A stretch of DNA of 25,998 nucleotides from a virus: IMG/VR virus record IMGVR_UViG_3300037277_000010, positions 1 to 25,998 of that record. One strand, written 5' to 3'. Positions 20,703 through 25,998 of this stretch are shown piece after piece (the stretch's first letter is position 1; every line of letters begins with the position of its first letter). The notes beneath the pieces are model-generated. The model did not search any database, had not been told where the DNA came from, and worked only from the letters and a program-made list of their open reading frames with translations. Both the position numbers and the translations under genes were made by a program.

Positions 20703-21076
20703 GCGTTTTCCTTTCGTGCTTCCTCGCTGACGATCTTCGTAGCGAGTTCCTGAATGAGGTCCTCCATCAGACTTCGTGTCATGACGTCAGGCTGGCTGAA
20801 TACGTCGTCTACGTCGATCCGGCTGGTGACCGTGAGGGCCTTCTCAGTGCCCGGATACAGCTTGACAACGATCAAGTGGAGCACCGGCTTTGCCACTTCC
20901 TCTGGTTGCTGTCCGAGAGAGTTGCTCCAGTCGAGGACAACTGTAGCCATGTCAGCGAAGTTTCGCTGCTCGAACAGTTGACCGAAGGCACGGGCTGCTT
21001 GCGGAGCATTCAGCCGCGCTCGGGTCATTACGGATGGCCGGGTGCCGTACTCAAGGACGCGAACGACCATGCTCAC
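20684..21076 (-). CDS. Hypothetical protein
   Basis: A 130-residue protein if it starts at the GTG overlapping the upstream stop (GTGA); an ATG two codons later at 21070 is equally possible and neither has a clear ribosome binding site. It is mixed alpha/beta with ARLNAPQAARAFGQLFEQ, then ATVVLDWSNSL, a PVLHLIVVKLYPGTEKALTV strand pair and a long C-terminal helix MTRSLMEDLIQELATKIVSEEARKE (split by charged residues). No cysteines, metal motifs or membrane segments. Family not recognised. It immediately precedes the holin candidate with an overlap. Confidence 0.62.
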   Translation of the reverse strand: MSMVVRVLEYGTRPSVMTRARLNAPQAARAFGQLFEQRNFADMATVVLDWSNSLGQQPEEVAKPVLHLIVVKLYPGTEKALTVTSRIDVDDVFSQPDVMTRSLMEDLIQELATKIVSEEARKENAWTRRS

Positions 21077-21459
21077 GGCATTGCCACATGGCACTTGAAT
21101 GTGGGCGTCGTTTCCAGTTGCTCTCGCTCCATGGCTCCCACGATGTTCAGAATGGACGCGATCCGGTCCTTTTCTTCACAGGCCACTTCCTGATGGATGG
21201 CCTTCATGAAGTCGGTCGGGTCACTTTCGCCCCATGAGTCCCACTCGTAGGCGGCTGACGCGAGGTAGCCCGCCTTGAGTGCGTCCTTGTCGGCTCCGTT
21301 GTTCACGTCTGCAACCGGCATGGTTGCTACGTCTTGGGGGACGAGCCCAAGGAACTTGAGCCAGGGGAACACTCCCCGAAAGCGTCCGTAGCTGAGCCGT
21401 GCGGCTCGCTCAAGAAACTCCAGCGAGTATGCCCTAGCGCGCCATTCCTGGTCGGCCAA
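21073..21459 (-). CDS. Hypothetical protein, TTG start
   Basis: A 128-residue protein. The start is TTG, chosen because a perfect AAGGAGG lies five bases upstream and no ATG or GTG is available until residue 47. The sequence begins LADQEWRARAYSLEFLERAAR and has a helical centre with ADKDALKAGYLASAAYEWDSW and ESDPTDFMKAIHQEVACEEK. The first 26 bases overlap the end of the endonuclease VII gene. Family not recognised. Cytosolic by composition. Confidence 0.65.
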   Translation of the reverse strand: MADQEWRARAYSLEFLERAARLSYGRFRGVFPWLKFLGLVPQDVATMPVADVNNGADKDALKAGYLASAAYEWDSWGESDPTDFMKAIHQEVACEEKDRIASILNIVGAMEREQLETTPTFKCHVAMP

Positions 21460-21850
21460 GTGCGCCTCCTTCCTTCAAGTAGATAACTGCCTGGGACAGA
21501 ACATTCACGATTGCGTTCGGGTCGTCTTCGTAGAGCCCAAGCATTGTGTTGCAGCGGCGGCACAAGAGGCCACGGATACACTTGCCACAGGACTTTCGTC
21601 CGGGGCAACATGCGTGATTATGGTCCACTGCTAGGGAGTAGAGTCGCCCGTTGCGGACGAATGTCTCCGGCTCCTTGCAGATGGCACACACACCACCCTG
21701 TTGCTCTAACAGTGTAGCATACCGTGTCAAGTCGAGCCCGAAGCGCCTCCGAAGGTCTTGCTCAGGGCCATGCTTGATCTGGTAGCAGCGACGGCATAGG
21801 CCGTGTCCCTTGTGCTTCCTTTCGGGGTGGCAGGTCGGAGTCGTCCTCAC
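21434..21850 (-). CDS. Recombination endonuclease VII-like HNH nuclease
   Basis: A 138-residue nuclease of the endonuclease VII family, which resolves branched DNA or makes double-strand cuts. The GTG start overlaps the primase stop (GTGA). A first zinc-type site lies at Cys7, Cys19 and Cys22. Then come RFGLDLTRYATLLEQQGGVC, the paired cysteines VCAICKEPE (Cys55, Cys58), the catalytic LAVDHNHACC (Asp76, His77, His79), GKCIRGLLCRRCN (Cys97, Cys100, Asn101) and a final helix ending in AVIYLKEG. All ligands and catalytic residues are intact. The same C-terminal block is seen in the truncated gene at 1-108, so the phage carries two family members. Confidence 0.92.
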   Translation of the reverse strand: MRTTPTCHPERKHKGHGLCRRCYQIKHGPEQDLRRRFGLDLTRYATLLEQQGGVCAICKEPETFVRNGRLYSLAVDHNHACCPGRKSCGKCIRGLLCRRCNTMLGLYEDDPNAIVNVLSQAVIYLKEGGALGRPGMAR

Positions 21851-22743
21851 GCGGAAAGTGCTCGAAGGTCGCTCGTGGCGATGCCACATTCCTCCAGGCT
21901 TCCGCCACGGAGCAAGTGGTCATTGATGTCCTTCCCGCGTGTAGGACGAGCCCGCTGTGCCTTCTCGCCAAGGACATCCAGGGCGAGATTGGAACCCTTG
22001 TCACCAGCTTCGTCAGCGTCCCAGGCAACGTAGATACGCCGTGCCCACATGAGGTCCAGCGCCCACAACTCCCACTGTGAACGTGTCACAGAGGCTCCCG
22101 GGATGCCACAGACTGCAACCTCGTCGCATGCCTGTCGCCTTCGAAGCTCAGACCACACGGCCTGGGTGTCGCTCTCGCCCTCACAGACGATTACGACCGG
22201 CTTGCCGCGTGTGTCGTCTACGTTGTAGATGGTCCGCTTGCTGCCCTTCTCGGCATCCTTGTGCCCGTCCGGGTAGCGGTACTTGATGCCAACCACCTTG
22301 CCGTCGTCATAGTACGGGAAGGCAATCTTGGTGCCATTCCATCCGACGCGGAAGTGAGGGAACACGCCCTGGTGCAGGCCCTTGTCTGCGAAGTAGCGCA
22401 CCAGGGGCATTGGCTGCTCCGTGCGGGCCTGAATGTGCAGGCGCACGGCAAGGTCAACGAAGTCCTGCGGCTCGTCGTAGTAGGCTGCTGATCCGATAGC
22501 CGCACGCACGGAGCGCAGAGCTAGTTCGGCCTCGTCAAGGTTGCCCTCGCAGATGCGGGCGAGCTTCTGAGCCCCGCCCTTCTGGCCACACGAGAAGCAG
22601 AGCCACGCCCCGTTATTCAGGTTGAGGGAGAGGGACGGCCTGCGATCCTCGTGGAGAGGACAGCGGATCATCACGTCCTCACCGCGCTCAGGGAGCGGGT
22701 GGCCCACGATGTCTTCCAGCAGGTCCGTCAGTGCGTACCTCAC
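21847..22743 (-). CDS. DNA primase with CHC2 zinc finger and Toprim domain
   Basis: A 298-residue primase-like protein. The CHC2-type finger has Cys28 and His31 in IRCPLHEDRRPSLSL and Cys49 and Cys52 in WLCFSCGQKGG. A linker leads to a Toprim fold with CEGESDTQAV (Glu188) and AWDADEAGD (Asp242, Asp244), then KDINDHL (271-277). This matches a short primase lacking a helicase domain, as in many actinobacteriophages where helicase is separate. It makes RNA primers at the fork. The GTG start overlaps the upstream stop and its stop overlaps the endonuclease VII start, so replication and recombination genes are coupled. Confidence 0.9.
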   Translation of the reverse strand: MRYALTDLLEDIVGHPLPERGEDVMIRCPLHEDRRPSLSLNLNNGAWLCFSCGQKGGAQKLARICEGNLDEAELALRSVRAAIGSAAYYDEPQDFVDLAVRLHIQARTEQPMPLVRYFADKGLHQGVFPHFRVGWNGTKIAFPYYDDGKVVGIKYRYPDGHKDAEKGSKRTIYNVDDTRGKPVVIVCEGESDTQAVWSELRRRQACDEVAVCGIPGASVTRSQWELWALDLMWARRIYVAWDADEAGDKGSNLALDVLGEKAQRARPTRGKDINDHLLRGGSLEECGIATSDLRALSA

Positions 22744-22973
22744 GGGTGGAGCCTGTCCACTTCGTTGCTCAACTCCGACAGGATGGTAATGATTTCGTCC
22801 TGTTCGTCCCCAAGGCCCATGGCCTCAGCCAGGGTGATCAAAGCCTGCTCCATACTAGCAACGACAACCAGAAACGGCCTGAGCATACTGGCCTCGGAGT
22901 GCCAGTTCTCCTGCGTGAAGTCGTCGTCGATCTCGGCAAGTCGCTCGTCAGTCAGTACCGGGTCGATACTCAT
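22740..22973 (-). CDS. Hypothetical acidic protein
   Basis: A 77-residue acidic protein (SIDPVLTDERLAEIDDDF at the start), mostly helical, with a central LRPFLVVVASMEQALITLAEAM segment and an ISEL-like C-terminal helix ending EVDRLHP. The segment is apolar but interrupted by charges, more like a buried helix than a membrane anchor. The ATG overlaps the upstream stop (ATGA) and the stop overlaps the primase GTG (GTGA). No family recognised; co-translation with primase suggests a replication-related or regulatory partner but nothing more. Confidence 0.65.
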   Translation of the reverse strand: MSIDPVLTDERLAEIDDDFTQENWHSEASMLRPFLVVVASMEQALITLAEAMGLGDEQDEIITILSELSNEVDRLHP

Positions 22974-23311
22974 GCCACTCCCTTCAACAGTTCAACTGCT
23001 GCCGCGAGGTCAGGGCGGCTTGCGATAACCAGATTCTTGCAGCGAGTGCAGACATTCGCCTGTAATAGGCTCACGGCGTCCACGAAGCTCAGGCCGCCAT
23101 GCCCGTACAGCAGCTTAGCGCCTTCCGCGCTCACTCCGTAGCGCTCCGCGCATAGAGCGCCGCCGCACAACAGGTCAACTTCTTCCACTTGGGTGAAACG
23201 ATCCTGACCGTCATGCCCCTTGGCGTAAAACACCGGAGGACGCAAGCGTAGCTCAGACGCTGCCTTGTGACGCTGGCCGGGGCTGTACCCGCCCTTGACG
23301 ACCCACGCCAT
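22970..23311 (-). CDS. Hypothetical protein with C-terminal CxxC
   Basis: A 113-residue protein starting MAWVVKGGYSPGQR, in a TAATG overlap with the upstream gene. The middle carries a paired region LLCGGALCAERYGVS and the end carries NVCTRCKNLVIASRP, so four cysteines could make a zinc site (Cys-x5-Cys ... CxxC). The final helix is DLAAAVELLKGVA. The arrangement suggests a small structural zinc domain, often seen in phage accessory proteins, but no family is recognised. Confidence 0.62.
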   Translation of the reverse strand: MAWVVKGGYSPGQRHKAASELRLRPPVFYAKGHDGQDRFTQVEEVDLLCGGALCAERYGVSAEGAKLLYGHGGLSFVDAVSLLQANVCTRCKNLVIASRPDLAAAVELLKGVA

Positions 23312-23661
23312 TACAGCAGCCCTGCCTTGCGCGCACAAGCGGTGCACAGCGGCTCGGGGATGTCAGTGTCGGTGTGGCGGTAGAGGCGCTTGGCTGCCTT
23401 GTAGACAAGCTGCATGCCAGGCTTGTTGAACCTGGTCCAGTGGCCCCAATCCAGGCCACCAGCGGTGAGCGTGCCGACCTGATTGCAGATCGCCTTGCCC
23501 TTGAATGTCATGTATGCGGGCTTGACCCGCTGCCACGGCAGGGGCGGAACCCCGCTCCCTGGTTCCTCGATCACTTCGGCAGGGAATGTCTCGATCTTGA
23601 CGTTCTCGACGACGTGCCAGACCTTGCCGTAGGTGCTTCGGTTGAAGATGAAGTCCCTCAC
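23311..23661 (-). CDS. Hypothetical protein with C-terminal CxxC
   Basis: A 116-residue protein from a GTG one base after the upstream stop (TAG-C-GTG). A longer in-frame reading to 23796 is Thr/Ser/Arg-rich shadow of the neighbour and is rejected. Its sequence is basic, with YGKVWHVVENVKIETFP at the start, a central RVKPAYMTFKGKAICNQVG and AAKRLYRHTDTD near the end. It closes with PLCTACARKAGLL, a CxxC pair that may join Cys around residue 69 in a metal site. Like the next gene downstream it may be part of a zinc-domain cluster. Family not recognised. Confidence 0.6.
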   Translation of the reverse strand: MRDFIFNRSTYGKVWHVVENVKIETFPAEVIEEPGSGVPPLPWQRVKPAYMTFKGKAICNQVGTLTAGGLDWGHWTRFNKPGMQLVYKAAKRLYRHTDTDIPEPLCTACARKAGLL

Positions 23662-23662
23662 G

Positions 23663-23902
23663 CTATTCGGGCCAGACTTCTTCGAGGTCGATGATCTCGT
23701 CGTTCTTGTAGCCCTCAAGGCTGTCGAACAACTTGTCGCCGTACGAACGGGCGAACTCGTCACGAGTCTCCACGTCGTCAGCCAGGTTGCCGTCAACCCA
23801 GGCGTTGATGTAGCCCTCAGGCTGTTCCTGGTGGATGTCCACCGTCTTCACGCCAGAGCCATCCACTAGCTCCACGTAGCCATTGAACAGTTGCGGACTC
23901 AC
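23663..23902 (-). CDS. Hypothetical acidic protein
   Basis: A 79-residue, strongly acidic protein from a GTG overlapping the upstream stop (GTGA). It starts with strand-like YVELVDGSGVKTVDIHQ, continues with EGYINAWVDGNLADD and ends with a helix and acidic tail (NDEIIDLEEVWPE). Small acidic phage proteins often mimic DNA or bind host proteins; here that is only a possibility. No cysteines or membrane segments. Confidence 0.62.
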   Translation of the reverse strand: MSPQLFNGYVELVDGSGVKTVDIHQEQPEGYINAWVDGNLADDVETRDEFARSYGDKLFDSLEGYKNDEIIDLEEVWPE

Positions 23903-24135
23903 CCTTCTACCTCCCGATCCAGGTCCATGATCCAGTCGGGCAGGCGTACCTCGCCCTCTGGAAGGTCAGTGTACAGCGTGTCCTTGAGATAGACGTCGCT
24001 ATCCAGGCAGTCTGCGTCCTCCAGGGCTCGCAGAACCTGATAGGCAGACAGGGTACGGTCCTCGAAGGCTAGCTCGCCATCGACGTAGAGCCCTGCACGC
24101 GTCTCCGTGCTCACTACTTGGATTGTCCGTCCCAT
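23899..24135 (-). CDS. Hypothetical acidic protein, first gene after a promoter
   Basis: A 78-residue acidic protein with an ideal AAAGGAGG ribosome binding site before ATG. It begins GRTIQVVSTETRAGLYVDGE, a beta-hairpin-like start, then SAYQVLRALEDADCLDSDVY helix and a DLPEGEVRLPDWIMDLDRE end. As the first gene behind the palindromic promoter at 24154-24195 it should be expressed early and strongly. Family not recognised; small acidic first-genes are frequent in phage early operons. Its stop overlaps the next GTG by four bases. Confidence 0.67.
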   Translation of the reverse strand: MGRTIQVVSTETRAGLYVDGELAFEDRTLSAYQVLRALEDADCLDSDVYLKDTLYTDLPEGEVRLPDWIMDLDREVEG

Positions 24136-24153
24136 GCGTGCCTCCTTTCAATC

Positions 24154-24195
24154 GAATGCCCCTGCATCATACTCGACACAGGGGCATTCTGTCAA
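24154..24195 (-). promoter_or_regulatory. Leftward sigma70 promoter embedded in a perfect palindrome
   Basis: On the minus strand TTGACA (24195-24190), an 18-base spacer and TATGAT (24171-24166, five of six consensus bases). GAATGCCCCTG (24154-24164) and CAGGGGCATTC (24179-24189) are perfect inverted arms of 11 bp with a 14-base centre that contains the -10. One arm sits right after the -35, the other at the expected start site. This looks like an operator. It could also act as a hairpin after the ligase gene, but no T-run follows. Confidence 0.75.
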
Positions 24196-24197
24196 GC

Positions 24198-25136
24198 CTA
24201 GTCGGTGGCGCTGATCTCTCGGAGCGCCTCGACCGTCCAGAAGCTCTTGGTGATCGGGTTGAGTACCCTGCCCACCTGCTTCTGATCCTCCGGCGATAGC
24301 TGATCGAAGTCCAGCTTGCCCTCGCGCACAACGTCGTCGTACATGAGGCGCAGAACCGTTCCGATCATGCGATTGTCGAAGGGGTCGTACGGACCAACTT
24401 CCAGCGCCTGCTGGATCACGTGAGTAAAGCGCTCCTGGGTCGCGTACTCGGCAACGAATGCCTCAACGCTCTCCAGGTTAGCCGGTGCGGGCTTGTCCTT
24501 GCGGGCATGCGCCGTTTCGGCAAAGTCCGGGGCCTTGAACTTGGCGATGAGCACGTGTCCGTACTCGTCCTCGATCAAAGGCCACGGGAAGATCACGATA
24601 CCCTCACGGGTCTGGCCCGCGATCACCGACTGCTCCTTGCGCAAAGCGTCAAGCTCAGCAAGAGGCGGCAGCGTGCGGCCATAGCCCAAGAGAGGAACGT
24701 GCTTCACTTCCAGCACAGTGCAGACTTCGAACAGCTTGGCCGGGTCCTGTAGCACCCCGTCGCGCATGAGTCCGAAGGCGTGGAAGTCACGCTCTCCGTA
24801 GTCGATGCCCTTCTGGATGCCCTTGCCAGCCCACTCCCCAAAGAGAGTGATGCCGGGCTGGAGCCGACCGACGATCCAAGAGGCCCAACCAATGAAGCCC
24901 TGTAGACCGTCCTCAGGCCACTCGTGAGACTCGCCCTGAGCGACCACGGTGTTGCGTGAACCGCACCAGGGGATGCCGTCGCTGGTCCTGCCTACGCGAG
25001 CGTTGAAGCCGTGCAGCTTCTCAGTGATGTACCACTGAGCGTCAGGGACGTCGGGCAGGCTCTCCAAGTAGAGAGGCCGTTCGCGCAGGATGCGCTCCAG
25101 GTTCTCCAGATGGGGCCAGGTTGGGAACTGGTCCAT
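24198..25136 (-). CDS. RNA ligase, T4 Rnl2 family
   Basis: A 312-residue RNA ligase of the Rnl2/nucleotidyltransferase family, which seals 3'-OH and 5'-phosphate ends in nicked or bridged RNA using ATP. Motif I is YITEKLHGFNARV with Lys40 as the adenylated lysine, motif III ITLFGEWAGKG with Glu101, motif IIIa DFHAFGL, motif IV REGIVIFP (Glu178) and motif V LIAKFKAPDF (Lys199, Lys201). All key residues are present. The C-terminal part (about 205-312) is helical, with FVAEYATQERFTHVIQQAL, resembling Rnl2 C-terminal domains in size. It follows the lipoprotein gene by two bases and precedes a promoter. With RtcB elsewhere on this strand the phage encodes two RNA ligases of different chemistry. 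Confidence 0.9.
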   Translation of the reverse strand: MDQFPTWPHLENLERILRERPLYLESLPDVPDAQWYITEKLHGFNARVGRTSDGIPWCGSRNTVVAQGESHEWPEDGLQGFIGWASWIVGRLQPGITLFGEWAGKGIQKGIDYGERDFHAFGLMRDGVLQDPAKLFEVCTVLEVKHVPLLGYGRTLPPLAELDALRKEQSVIAGQTREGIVIFPWPLIEDEYGHVLIAKFKAPDFAETAHARKDKPAPANLESVEAFVAEYATQERFTHVIQQALEVGPYDPFDNRMIGTVLRLMYDDVVREGKLDFDQLSPEDQKQVGRVLNPITKSFWTVEALREISATD

Positions 25137-25138
25137 GG

Positions 25139-25543
25139 CTACGGAACCGTGATGTCGGGGACGATCACGCCCGGATTGAACACGACCTTGTAGTGGTACT
25201 TGCTCTCAGCGACCGACGTGATCTGCTCCACGAAGTACGTCACGTTGTCGGACAGGCCGAGGAAGTGCTTCTTGTACTGGTCCTGGCCAACCATGCAGGT
25301 GACGGACAGGGTTCCAGCCTTGTCGTCGTTGCCGAGGGAGCAGTAGCCCTCGATCACCAGCATGTACTGGTTCGTGATGCCGTTGTAGAAGACGATCCGG
25401 CGGTTGACCTTGAAGCTGTCAGCGTCGTTGCTGATGTTCTGCGACACGACGTCCGCAGGCTTTGAGCACGCCGAGACGCCAGCTACGGCGAACAGCGCTC
25501 CCAAGACCAAGAGCAGAGTCAGAACCTTCTTCTTCACTCCCAT
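25139..25543 (-). CDS. Beta-sandwich lipoprotein
   Basis: A 134-residue lipoprotein. AAAGGAG five bases before ATG fixes the start at MGVKKKVLT; ten further upstream codons are not needed. The signal has a basic start, a hydrophobic core (LTLLLVLGALFAVAG) and lipobox VSAC with Cys26. After it the sequence is all strand-like: DVVSQNISNDADSF, RRIVFYNGITNQYMLVIEG, YKKHFLGLSDNVTYFVEQI and HYKVVFNPGVIVPDI. I recall this pattern from a lipoprotein widely present in phages of actinobacteria and other hosts, named beta-sandwich lipoprotein. Outer-face lipoproteins of phages can block superinfection, which is a possible role here. Confidence 0.85.
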   Translation of the reverse strand: MGVKKKVLTLLLVLGALFAVAGVSACSKPADVVSQNISNDADSFKVNRRIVFYNGITNQYMLVIEGYCSLGNDDKAGTLSVTCMVGQDQYKKHFLGLSDNVTYFVEQITSVAESKYHYKVVFNPGVIVPDITVP

Positions 25544-25559
25544 GTGTCTCCTTTCAGCT

Positions 25560-25730
25560 TTACTGTTGAACACCCCGGGCGGCTAGGTCGCTCTTGAGGT
25601 TATAGACCTTGTTTGACAAGCAGGCCCACCCGCAAAGGTACCAGTCAGCCACCCCTACCTCGCATAGGTAGAAGCAGGCAGTCGGGTCCAGCGCCAGACC
25701 GCACAGATCACACTTCGGAGCGTCAGCCAT
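25560..25730 (-). CDS. Small cysteine-rich zinc-ribbon-like protein
   Basis: A 56-residue protein reading MADAPKCDLCGLALDP, then ACFYLCEVGVADWYLCGWAC and a polar helical end. Cysteine spacing CxxC, C-x3-C and C-x3-C suggests one zinc-ribbon or treble-clef site. The ATG lies eight bases inside the end of the upstream gene with a ribosome binding site (AGGAGG) some bases farther upstream, so translation is coupled. It ends 17 bases before the lipoprotein ATG, in whose leader its stop lies. Function unknown; small zinc ribbons in phage early regions often bind nucleic acid or host polymerase. Confidence 0.67.
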   Translation of the reverse strand: MADAPKCDLCGLALDPTACFYLCEVGVADWYLCGWACLSNKVYNLKSDLAARGVQQ

Positions 25731-25977
25731 TTTCAGCTACTTCCTCCTGTGTTAGCTGCTCCAAGCTACGTGCCGTAAACGGTGCGTAATGCCCGCCGCA
25801 TTCGCCGTTGTGGCAGTGGGTCCACCCACACTCGGGGCAGGCTCCACCGTCAGCTTCTGGGTAGCGGCAGTTCGGGCAGGGCTCGATTGAGTAGCCCGGG
25901 TGAGCCAAGGCGACGGTCCAGCCCGACTTGCGGGGCTTGGCTACCAGCGCCGTAGGCTTGACCTTCCTGATCCTCAA
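25723..25977 (-). CDS. Zinc-ribbon protein
   Basis: An 84-residue protein with a TTG start that overlaps the upstream stop (TTGA), consistent with other junctions; GAGG upstream is a weak ribosome binding site. The basic N-terminus (RIRKVKPTALVAKPRKSG) is followed by EPCPNCRYPEADGGACPECGW, here split as CPNC and CPEC, a canonical four-cysteine zinc ribbon, then a second Cys/His group HCHNGECGGHY. Two zinc sites are therefore likely, with a helix at the end (SLEQLTQEEVAE). DNA or RNA binding is probable by composition. An AGGAGGAAG before its end serves the next gene. Confidence 0.65.
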   Translation of the reverse strand: MRIRKVKPTALVAKPRKSGWTVALAHPGYSIEPCPNCRYPEADGGACPECGWTHCHNGECGGHYAPFTARSLEQLTQEEVAENG

Positions 25978-25998
25978 GTTTGGTACCTCATACGAATT
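25974..25998 (-). CDS. End of an upstream gene (partial)
   Basis: An open frame enters from the right edge and stops at TGA 25976-25974 after IRMRYQT. Only seven codons are visible, so no function can be given. The TTGA overlap with the zinc-ribbon gene suggests a real coupled gene boundary, as elsewhere on this strand. Confidence 0.4.

Noticed and set aside
21700-21735. TTGACA on the minus strand within endonuclease VII
   Set aside because: No -10 hexamer at 16-19 bases; lies in coding sequence.
24154-24189. The palindrome as an intrinsic terminator of the RNA ligase transcript
   Set aside because: Stem is good but there is no T-run on either strand, and its arms are placed around a near-consensus promoter, so an operator is the better reading.
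1-25998. tRNA genes, CRISPR arrays, insertion sequences, integrase or attachment site
   Set aside because: Looked for on both strands while reading; no cloverleaf, regular spaced repeats, transposase or recombinase was seen. A covariance-model scan for tRNA would be decisive.

Overview
The window is a stretch of a tailed double-stranded DNA bacteriophage of siphovirus type, most likely infecting an actinobacterium. The evidence is a head-completion and long flexible tail module in canonical order, a lambda-like G/GT frameshift, moderately high GC, AGGAGG-type ribosome binding sites, many GTG starts, and an endolysin candidate whose C-terminal half resembles the 'DTR ... DV.A.V.GY' wall-surface domain that I associate with actinobacterial secreted proteins. 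No integrase, tRNA gene, CRISPR array or insertion sequence was seen. Host genus and phage cluster cannot be fixed from sequence alone.

Bases 1-14,369 are transcribed rightward. They hold the end of an endonuclease VII-like HNH gene, head-tail adaptor, Mu gpG-like morphogenesis protein, tail terminator, major tail (tube) protein, tail assembly chaperones G and GT joined by a -1 frameshift, a 1,180-residue tape measure, a long modular minor tail protein, a second minor tail protein, a collar-domain tail fibre, a coiled-coil membrane protein, and a cysteine peptidase-like lysin. Most genes touch or overlap by one base (TAATG). The block ends in a strong intrinsic terminator at 14,425-14,469, beside a hairpin serving the opposite strand.

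Bases 14,479-25,998 are transcribed leftward as densely overlapping small genes (ATGA/GTGA junctions). In transcription order, from the right end, they are: zinc-ribbon proteins, a lipoprotein, an Rnl2-type RNA ligase, a promoter embedded in a perfect palindrome (24,154-24,195), a run of unknown small genes, a CHC2/Toprim primase, an endonuclease VII, an LLH-type holin candidate, a 33-residue peptide, a GT2 glycosyltransferase, a 37-residue peptide carrying a radical SAM CxxxCxxC motif, a class I methyltransferase, a second promoter (18,881-18,910), a HAD phosphatase fusion, a dATP/dGTP diphosphohydrolase-like protein, small unknowns, the RNA ligase RtcB and a C2HC zinc-finger peptide.

The most interesting themes are an RNA-repair-like set (two unrelated RNA ligases plus a HAD phosphatase), the radical SAM micro-gene in a modification-like gene group, twin leftward promoters sharing GCTTGACAG with 18-base spacers, and a lysis cassette whose ribosome binding site can be buried in a hairpin. 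There is no stretch above 300 bases without a gene. The largest gaps are 12,779-12,920 (structured leader), 14,370-14,478 (convergent terminators), 3,366-3,456 (terminator-like stem) and 20,237-20,315 (inverted repeat).
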